A DNA stretch of 10,622 nucleotides from Opitutaceae bacterium (GTDB lineage Bacteria; Verrucomicrobiota; Verrucomicrobiia; Opitutales; Opitutaceae). The notes beneath the pieces were generated by a model. The model was not told where the DNA came from and ran no database searches. It saw nothing but the letters and a program-made list of their open reading frames with translations. The stretch covers positions 1 to 10,622 of the forward strand of contig JAITDF010000546.1 of the NCBI GenBank assembly GCA_031282705.1, given 5' to 3'. This document shows positions 5,158-10,622 of this stretch, one piece after another; the stretch's first letter is position 1, and each line of letters begins with the position of its first letter. The translations under genes were made by a program, and so were the position numbers.

Positions 5158-7986
5158 TTAGACTTTTTTCTGTTTTTTAGCAGGGGTTGGCAGGAGCGGG
5201 TCGGTGAGAGTTTGGTGGAGATGGAAGAGGTGTTCGACGCGGGCACGGTCGTTTTTAAAGGGTTCCGAACGGTAGGCGCGATCAACGACACGGTTGAGTT
5301 TTTCGTGGGCTCGGTGGAGGTCGGGAGGCATCGAGATTGGGTCGTAGAGATCGGCGAGGGTCGAGGCGGGGCGCCTGGCGCGGGCGTCGAGAACGGCCTG
5401 CGCGGCAGCTTCAATGGCAGCGCATTGCCTAGCGGTTGGCTTTTGCGGCCACGGAAAGGTATTATAGACCATGCTGCCGGAATATTGATAACGGGATTCC
5501 AGACGTCCGCCAACTTGTTTTACCCATGCCATGTGCATAGCAGATGTGAGGACGGCAAACAAATAAATATCCTCGGATGGAATGATGTATATTTTATTGC
5601 TTGATATTATTTTGGAAGGCAGCAAATCAATGGGGATATACGGCCTCCGTTCCGAGGAAACTTCCGGTATGGCAATATATTTTCCGTCAGGTTGATTCAT
5701 ATAGAAAAATTCTGCCGGGCGATTTGCGGCTTCGCGTGTGGGCGCGGCACTGCTTTTCATGCGGAATTGGCGCACGGCTTCAACTCGCTTCATGATTTCG
5801 GGGAGTTTCCGGAGTTCATCCGGCTCAATGCCTTTCAGCCAAAGGCACCAGCGCATGCCGCCGTTGATAAATTCCTCCGAGCCTGTGTAGCGACGAAAAT
5901 AGCGCCTTGCCTCCGGCTCTATTCGCAGGAATTCGCGTTTCCCGGCGTCGGTAAATATGAAATTGCCGTCGTCGCTGGGTTTGTTGCCGCAGCGAATTTC
6001 TGGAACATCGCCGAGAGGCCGGGTGCGTTTTGTGACAAAAGTGTCCGGGCCAGCGGTCAGGTAGGGGCTGATGTTGTCCACTTTTTGTATAGCCGCTTCG
6101 TCATTGTTTTGGGCATAGTCGTAAATGGTTTTTACAGGAGGCGGGACCAGGCAGAAACCAATGATGACGCAGTGGACATGGGCTTTGCCTTTCGAGTCAC
6201 TTTCCCACTTGAAAGTGCGGTGGGCGAACGAAATTTTCATGTGATATTTTCCGAAAAACAATCCCCAGAAGGCGGGAATTTGCTCACCCTGTGTAATGGA
6301 GTTTGTGGAAACGAAAGCGGCACGGATTGCAGAACAGGAATGAGGCGTTTCCTCCGACATGTATTCAGCGGCTTTAAAATACCAAGCGGTGACATAATCA
6401 ATGTCGCCGGTATTTTTAAAGTTGCCGAGAATGTGTTTGAGGTCGTTTCGCTGGGCCTCGGTTTGGTAATGTTTCCCGACAAACGGCGGATTTCCCAGGA
6501 TATAACTGCATTTTTCAGGCTGGAGAATTTCGCGCCAGTCTTTTTGAAGGGCATTGGCGACGTGGATGTGCGGGGCGACACGGAGCGGGAGGCGGAGGAA
6601 GAGTTGGGAGAAGGCATGGGAGAGTTCCATATTGGCCTGGTGGTCGGCGAGCCAGAGGCCGACTTCGGCGATGCGGGCTGGAAATTCCTCTATCTCAATT
6701 CCGTAGAATTGGTGGACGTTGAGGCGCGAGAGTTTGTTTACTTCGTCGAAAGAGAATTCACGCTGGCCTGTGAGTTCTTTAAGCAATTCCAATTCAAGGC
6801 GGCGCAGTTCGCGATAAGTGATGATTAAAAAATTCCCGCAACCACAGGCGGGGTCGAGAAAGGCAAGCGAGGCGAGTTTGGCGTGGAATTTTTCGAGACG
6901 TTGTTGTTTGCCGATTTTGAGTTTCTTGAGGGCTGAAAATTCTTCGCGAAGTTCGTCGAGAAAAAGGGAACGGATGAGTTTCAGAATGTTTTTTTCCGCG
7001 GTGTAGTGAGCGCCAATTTTACGGCGGGCGGGGGCATCCATGACAGACTGGAAAAGCGAGCCGAAGACAGCGGGTGAGATGCGTTCCCAGCGGAATTGCA
7101 TACAGGCGAGCAGGCGGTTGCGCATGTCGGAGTTAAAATCAGCGAAGCCAAGATGCTCGCCGAAGAGATCTCCGTTGACATAGGGAAATTGAGCGAGGTC
7201 TTCATCGAGATTTTTCTGACGTCGTTCGGGCGGGGTGTTGAGGACATCAAAAAGACGGGCGAGTGCGGGGCCAAGATCGGCACCGTCGTTTTTGGTGTGA
7301 TTTTTAATATAAAGTTCAAAAGAGTTCGGCGGGAAAATTCCAGTGTCCTCGGCGAAAAGGCAGAAGAGAATGCGAACGAGAAATCGGCGGAGTTCATGGC
7401 CTTCGTAGCCGCCGTCGTGAAGGGCGTCATGAAGCTCGCACATGAGGGCGGTGGCTTGTTCGTTGGCAGGGTCTTCGGGGTCGAGTTTATGTTGTTTATA
7501 ACCAGCGATGAAGGCGAAGTGGCGGGTATGATTGTGGAGTTCCGCGAGGGGAATTTCCACAAACGAATAGGGACGTCCGTCGTCGAAAAGAGGGAGGTCG
7601 CGCTGGTCGTCGGGTTCAAGGTCGTAGAGACAGACGCGGACAAAATCGGAGACGATGACGTAGCGCGGGATTTCATTGTCGCGGCCTTCGTCGGCGAGGG
7701 CGCGGATGTAGGCGAATGCTTGGGAAGCGGCCTTGCCGAGGTCTTGACCGGCGGATTTGTGCTCGACGATGAGGGTGCCGGGCCAGATGAGGTCAATGAA
7801 ACCGTAATTGCCAGAGAGATTGCGGACGGGTTCCTCATAGGCGGCGACGCGGCGGCGGGAGACGCCGAAAACCAGGAAGAATTCGTTCCAGAAGGTTTGG
7901 CGTTCGGATTTCTCGCTGGTGGCGGCGCGCCATTCGTGGGCGAAGCGGATGGCGCGTTGCTTGATTTCATTCCAAGAGAGAAGCAT
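5158..7986 (-). CDS. MmeI-type (type IIL/IIG) restriction-modification enzyme, single chain
   Basis: This gene encodes 942 residues, close to MmeI (about 920). An N-terminal nuclease domain has the PD-(D/E)xK pattern D65-x9-E75-x-K77 in FIDLIWPGTLIVEHKS, the same spacing as in MmeI. A helical spacer follows (about 160-320). The methyltransferase begins with GAHYT (325-329), motif I FLDPACGCGNFL (376-387, the family's GCG variant) and motif IV NPPF (499-502), typical of adenine-N6 methylation. Residues about 610-850 should be the target recognition domain, followed by a helical C-terminus and a lysine-rich tail. Family members cut at a fixed distance beyond the site and protect the host by methylating one strand, so one protein is a complete system. 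All key residues are present and no frameshift is visible. ATG at 7986 gives the family's MLLSWNEI start; an in-frame upstream start at 8085 would overlap guaA and adds a Pro/Ser-rich tail unlike the family. HNH lies 14 bases downstream. Confidence 0.93.
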   Translation of the reverse strand: MLLSWNEIKQRAIRFAHEWRAATSEKSERQTFWNEFFLVFGVSRRRVAAYEEPVRNLSGNYGFIDLIWPGTLIVEHKSAGQDLGKAASQAFAYIRALADEGRDNEIPRYVIVSDFVRVCLYDLEPDDQRDLPLFDDGRPYSFVEIPLAELHNHTRHFAFIAGYKQHKLDPEDPANEQATALMCELHDALHDGGYEGHELRRFLVRILFCLFAEDTGIFPPNSFELYIKNHTKNDGADLGPALARLFDVLNTPPERRQKNLDEDLAQFPYVNGDLFGEHLGFADFNSDMRNRLLACMQFRWERISPAVFGSLFQSVMDAPARRKIGAHYTAEKNILKLIRSLFLDELREEFSALKKLKIGKQQRLEKFHAKLASLAFLDPACGCGNFLIITYRELRRLELELLKELTGQREFSFDEVNKLSRLNVHQFYGIEIEEFPARIAEVGLWLADHQANMELSHAFSQLFLRLPLRVAPHIHVANALQKDWREILQPEKCSYILGNPPFVGKHYQTEAQRNDLKHILGNFKNTGDIDYVTAWYFKAAEYMSEETPHSCSAIRAAFVSTNSITQGEQIPAFWGLFFGKYHMKISFAHRTFKWESDSKGKAHVHCVIIGFCLVPPPVKTIYDYAQNNDEAAIQKVDNISPYLTAGPDTFVTKRTRPLGDVPEIRCGNKPSDDGNFIFTDAGKREFLRIEPEARRYFRRYTGSEEFINGGMRWCLWLKGIEPDELRKLPEIMKRVEAVRQFRMKSSAAPTREAANRPAEFFYMNQPDGKYIAIPEVSSERRPYIPIDLLPSKIISSNKIYIIPSEDIYLFAVLTSAMHMAWVKQVGGRLESRYQYSGSMVYNTFPWPQKPTARQCAAIEAAAQAVLDARARRPASTLADLYDPISMPPDLHRAHEKLNRVVDRAYRSEPFKNDRARVEHLFHLHQTLTDPLLPTPAKKQKKV

Positions 7987-8075
7987 AGCGGGAAGGTTGT
8001 GACGGGAAGAGGGGGAATGGCAAGGCGGCAGGGGTGACGATGTAAGTCGATTTAAGCCGGGAGGAGGCTGGCGGC

Positions 8076-9623
8076 TCACTCCCACTCGATCGTCGCCGGC
8101 GGTTTGCTGCTGATGTCGAGCACGACGCGGCTCACGCCGCGGACTTCGTTGGTGATGCGGTTGGAGATTTTTTGCAGAAGCTCGCGGGGGAGAGCCGCCC
8201 AGTCGGCGGTCATGGCGTCTATGCTCTCCACCAGGCGCAGCGCGATGATGTCGGCGTAGTTGCGCTCGTCGCCAATCACGCCGACGGATTTCACCGGGAG
8301 ATACACGCAGAAACTCTGCCAGATTTTATAATACAGGCCGGCGGCCATCATCTCCTCGTGGAGAATCGCGTCGGCCTCGCGGAGGATGTCGAGGCGCGGC
8401 TTGGTGATTTCGCCGATGACGCGGATGCCGAGGCCGGGGCCGGGGAAGGGCTGGCGCCAGACGACTTCGCGGGGGAGGCCGAGTTTTTCGCCGACGCGGC
8501 GCACTTCGTCCTTGAAGAGCTGGCGGAGGGGCTCGACGAGCTTGAACTTCATGCGCTCGGGCAGGCCGCCGACGTTGTGGTGGGACTTGATGAGGGCGGC
8601 GGGGTTGTTGCCGATGGCGACGCTTTCGATGACATCGGGGTAAATGGTGCCCTGGCCGAGAAATTCGATGTGCTCGCGGGTTTTGAGTTCGCGCGCTTTT
8701 TTCTCAAAGATCTCGATGAAGGTGTTGCCGATGATTTTGCGTTTTTGCTCGGGGTCGGTGACGCCTTTGAGCCGGCGCAGGAAGACGGCGGAGGCGTCCA
8801 CGACGCGGAGGTCGATTTTGAAATGCCTTGCGTAGAGTTTTTCGATGTTGGCGGTCTCGTCCTTGCGCATGAGGCCGGTGTCCACGTAAACGCAGACAAG
8901 CTGGCGGCCGATGGCCTTGTGGAGGAGCGCGGCGGCGACGGAGGAATCGACGCCGCCGGAGAGGGCGAGGAGCACGCGGCCTTTGCCGACCCGGGCGCGG
9001 ATGCCGGCGACGGCGTGCTTGATGAAGTCGGCGGTGGTCCAGTTTTCCGACAGGCCGCAGACGCCGAAGACGAAGTTGCGGATGATGTCCATGCCGCGCT
9101 CGGTGTGGTAAACCTCGGGGTGGAACTGGATGCCGTGGAAGCGGCGGCGCGCGTCCATGATGGCGGCGAACTCGGAGTTTTCCGTGCGGGCGACGGCGGC
9201 GAAGCCGGGCGGGAGCGCGGTGAGTTTGTCTCCGTGCGAGTTCCACACGTTGAGCTTGCGCGGGAGGCCGGCGAAGAGCGGGGATTCGCCGCGGATGGCG
9301 AGCGTGCCGAGGCCGTATTCGCGGCGGCGGCTTTTGGCGACTTTGCCGCCGAGGAGCCGGCCCATGAGTTGCACGCCGTAGCAGATGCCGAGCACCGGGA
9401 CGCCGAGCCCGAAGATGGCCCGGTCGGGCATGGGCGCGTCGCTCGCGAAGACCGAGCTGGGGCCGCCCGAGAGGATGATGCCGGCCACGCCGTCGTCACG
9501 CAGCACTTGGGCCGGCGTCTCGAAGTGGTAGATTTTTGAGTAAACCTGGCACTCGCGGACGCGGCGGGCGATGACTTGGGTGTATTGGGAGCCGAAATCG
9601 AGGACGGCGATGGTCTGTGGCAT
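8076..9623 (-). CDS. guaA: GMP synthase (glutamine-hydrolysing)
   Basis: This gene encodes 515 residues, the usual length for the single-chain enzyme. It converts XMP, ATP and glutamine to GMP in the cytoplasm, the last step of guanine nucleotide synthesis. The N-terminal class I glutamine amidotransferase domain (about 5-190) has VLDFGSQYTQ, the nucleophile C81 in GICYGVQ, and H168 and E170 in FHPEV. The ATP pyrophosphatase domain has the P-loop SGGVDS at 222-227. The C-terminal dimerisation domain carries the XMP-binding KSHHNVGGLP segment and QPFPGPGLGIRV, and the chain ends with the conserved IEWE. Every expected motif is intact. ATG at 9623 is right because MPQTIAVLDFGSQ matches the family start. 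No Shine-Dalgarno is seen. It is a housekeeping gene with chromosome-like GC. The restriction-modification gene begins 89 bases after its stop on the same strand, so read-through from guaA could supply some of that gene's transcription. Confidence 0.98.
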   Translation of the reverse strand: MPQTIAVLDFGSQYTQVIARRVRECQVYSKIYHFETPAQVLRDDGVAGIILSGGPSSVFASDAPMPDRAIFGLGVPVLGICYGVQLMGRLLGGKVAKSRRREYGLGTLAIRGESPLFAGLPRKLNVWNSHGDKLTALPPGFAAVARTENSEFAAIMDARRRFHGIQFHPEVYHTERGMDIIRNFVFGVCGLSENWTTADFIKHAVAGIRARVGKGRVLLALSGGVDSSVAAALLHKAIGRQLVCVYVDTGLMRKDETANIEKLYARHFKIDLRVVDASAVFLRRLKGVTDPEQKRKIIGNTFIEIFEKKARELKTREHIEFLGQGTIYPDVIESVAIGNNPAALIKSHHNVGGLPERMKFKLVEPLRQLFKDEVRRVGEKLGLPREVVWRQPFPGPGLGIRVIGEITKPRLDILREADAILHEEMMAAGLYYKIWQSFCVYLPVKSVGVIGDERNYADIIALRLVESIDAMTADWAALPRELLQKISNRITNEVRGVSRVVLDISSKPPATIEWE

Positions 9624-9725
9624 AGGTTGACAAGGCGGGCTTTGGTGAAAATGAAAGCGGAAAATCCAACCGGCCGGACGGGCGGGCGCAACGAGATTCT
9701 GGCGGGGCTTCCGGGCGTCCCCTCA

Positions 9726-10283
9726 TCACCCGTCCGCGCCTGGCGGGAGGAGAATCGGCGCATGCCCTTCGAGAAATGCCGGATACCGCAGCCGCCGGCC
9801 CGGCCGGGTTTTGGCCCGGTGAATGGCGACGAGCCGGTTTAACAACACGGCGCGCCGCCCGTCCGCCGCGACAGCGGAAAAACGCGGGGCGGCGCGTCCG
9901 GGCCGGCGCGCCAGCCAGCCGCAGATGCCAGCCAGCCGCAGATTTCGCCGCGCGTGGCCGCACGGGTCGTCCGCAATGTCGAAAACGTCCCGCGCCCGCG
10001 CCTGCGCACCGGTGCCGACATCAGCGGTGATGGCGGCGGTGGCGGCGCCGGTAGTGGACGCGTCGGACGCGTCGGTAGCGCCGTCGTCGGCGGCGGCACC
10101 GACGTCGTCGGCGGTGGCGCTGGCGGCGGAGTCGGCGCCGCCGCCAAGCGCACCACATGGGGCATCCTCGCCGGCCACCGCGCCGCCGGTTTGCGGGTAA
10201 CCCGCCGTGCCGCCGGTGTAATTCCAGTTCGCGACCGCAATGGCGTCGCCCGCCGCAACGGCGTGGCTGTGCAGATATTCCAC
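9726..10283 (-). CDS. Doubtful Ala/Gly-rich hypothetical ORF
   Basis: A 185-codon minus-strand frame starts at GTG 10283 and ends at TGA before guaA. The frame is open about 15 codons further upstream to a TGA, without an ATG. The first 40 residues (YYQLVEYLHSHAVAAGDA, then ANWNYTGGTAGYPQTGG) look protein-like. The middle is an Ala/Asp/Thr low-complexity run from a GC-rich repetitive tract. The C-terminal 60 residues are Arg-rich. A 17-bp perfect duplication at 9910-9943, which is not a multiple of three, lies inside, so the present frame differs before and after it from any ancestral frame. It could be a decayed gene remnant or a chance frame in GC-rich DNA. No family is recognised and there is no ribosome binding site. 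I lean towards not a functional gene. Confidence 0.28.
   Translation of the reverse strand: MEYLHSHAVAAGDAIAVANWNYTGGTAGYPQTGGAVAGEDAPCGALGGGADSAASATADDVGAAADDGATDASDASTTGAATAAITADVGTGAQARARDVFDIADDPCGHARRNLRLAGICGWLARRPGRAAPRFSAVAADGRRAVLLNRLVAIHRAKTRPGRRLRYPAFLEGHAPILLPPGADG
9910..9943. repeat. Perfect 17-bp tandem duplication
   Basis: GCCAGCCAGCCGCAGAT occurs at 9910-9926 and again, directly adjacent, at 9927-9943, with no mismatches. The exactness suggests a recent slippage event. Its length would shift any reading frame that crosses it. Confidence 0.85.
10020..10145. repeat. GC-rich GGC/GTC low-complexity tract with a 9-bp tandem copy
   Basis: The plus strand here is made of GGC, GCG, GTC and GTG-like triplets. 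It includes a perfect tandem pair GGACGCGTC at 10056-10064 and 10065-10073. On the minus strand it encodes the Ala/Asp/Thr run of the doubtful ORF. It looks like replication slippage products; no function is visible. Confidence 0.55.
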
Positions 10284-10402
10284 CAGTTGATAATATTCCC
10301 ATCCACTTGGAAAACCAATGCGTTCCGATCAGGAGGGCGTGAGGGAACCTCTAAAATTCAGTGTTTACCCGAGGGAGGATGCGGAAATGATGATTTTATT
10401 TA

Positions 10403-10518
10403 AGGGCGCTTTGAAAAAGGGTGCTTTGAAAAAATTCATTTTCGAACGGAAGGAAACAAAGGCAACGAAGGTAACAAATAAGATTTTGAATGATGAAGAA
10501 TTTAGGGCACTTTGAAAA
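10403..10518. repeat. Three copies of a 15-bp AGGGNRCTTTGAAAA repeat
   Basis: AGGGCGCTTTGAAAA at 10403-10417, AGGGTGCTTTGAAAA directly following at 10418-10432, and AGGGCACTTTGAAAA at 10504-10518. Each differs from the first by one base. Two are tandem and the third is 71 bases away, so this is more than simple slippage. Confidence 0.7.
10452..10478. repeat. Three degenerate 9-bp GGNAACRAA units
   Basis: GGAAACAAA, GGCAACGAA and GGTAACAAA lie head to tail at 10452, 10461 and 10470. In one frame they would encode Gly-Asn-Lys/Glu repeats, but that frame is not part of a plausible gene. They sit between copies of the 15-bp repeat. Confidence 0.65.
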
Positions 10519-10622
10519 ATTAACTTTTGGCCAGAAACGATAATAATAATGGCAACATTGGAAAAAAATTCACGGGAAAGGATGTTTGTTTTCTTGTTTG
10601 GTTCCCTTTTTTTGGCACCCGG

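Larger units (their letters stand above)
4463..7986. other. Lower-GC block with transposase remnant, HNH gene and MmeI-type R-M gene; probable acquired island
   Basis: The sequence between about 4450 and 7990 is visibly richer in A and T than the strongly GC-rich flanks on both sides. It holds an IS630-family remnant at one end and two nuclease genes of types that commonly move between genomes. It lies directly downstream of the housekeeping gene guaA. I found no flanking direct repeats, integrase or tRNA, so the exact borders and mode of insertion are unknown. Horizontal acquisition is inference from composition and content. Confidence 0.5.
10284..10622. other. AT-rich noncoding right end with short repeats
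   Basis: Composition changes sharply from strongly GC-rich to AT-rich at about 10285 and stays so to the edge. The only notable plus-strand frame, 65 codons at 10318-10515, is made largely of the repeats listed separately and has no family signature. I see no gene, promoter or RNA with confidence. The right edge may be the upstream region of a gene outside the window. Confidence 0.5.

Noticed and set aside
5692..6828. Plus-strand open frame of 378 codons opposite the restriction-modification gene
   Set aside because: The minus-strand frame has clear MmeI-family motifs throughout; the opposite frame has no family signature and is a shadow.
8055..8076. Possible terminator after guaA, stem AGCCG/CGGCT with a following TAAAT on the minus strand
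   Set aside because: The stem has only 5 bp, the loop is long and there is no T-run; too weak in this GC content.
7987..8085. Longer N-terminus for the restriction-modification gene, starting at 8085
   Set aside because: It would overlap the end of guaA and adds a Pro/Ser-rich segment; family members begin at the MLLSWNEI Met (7986).
8172..9539. Plus-strand open frame of 455 codons opposite guaA
   Set aside because: It is an antisense shadow with extreme Ala/Glu/Gly bias; guaA is certain on the other strand.
10318..10515. Plus-strand 65-codon ORF at the right end
   Set aside because: Much of it is made of 15-bp and 9-bp repeats, it has no recognisable domain and no ribosome binding site.

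Overview
This window looks like a chromosomal piece of a GC-rich Gram-negative bacterium, most plausibly a Verrucomicrobiota member near Opitutaceae. That placement is inferred from the very high GC, the giant secreted protein with a lectin-like N-terminal module, a small lipoprotein and the lack of clear Shine-Dalgarno sequences. No rRNA or other marker confirms it. No tRNA, rRNA or CRISPR array was seen.

Layout from left to right: (1) 1-3346, minus strand: the first 1115 codons of a very large secreted protein, cut by the left edge, perhaps a carbohydrate-active enzyme. (2) 3347-3788: a GC-rich gap with short direct repeats between divergent genes. (3) 3789-4277, plus strand: a 162-residue predicted lipoprotein. 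(4) 4278-4462: a convergent gap with four consecutive hairpins. (5) 4463-7986, all minus strand and visibly less GC-rich than its flanks: a C-terminal remnant of an IS630-family transposase, a small HNH nuclease with a perfect C-terminal glycine zipper, and a full-length single-chain MmeI-type (type IIL/IIG) restriction-modification enzyme. (6) 8076-9623, minus strand: guaA, GMP synthase. (7) 9624-10622: a repeat-rich region with one doubtful minus-strand ORF and an AT-rich right end with short repeats.

The most interesting part is block 5. Transcription runs guaA, then the restriction-modification gene, then HNH. The last two are separated by 14 bases, and the HNH start codon sits inside a perfect 9-bp hairpin. 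The restriction-modification enzyme carries its nuclease, methyltransferase and target recognition parts in one chain, so it needs no partner. The HNH protein may therefore be a second, membrane-associated nuclease co-expressed with it. The low GC and the transposase remnant suggest that the block was acquired horizontally next to the housekeeping gene guaA. A two-layer defence function is inference, not shown by the sequence.
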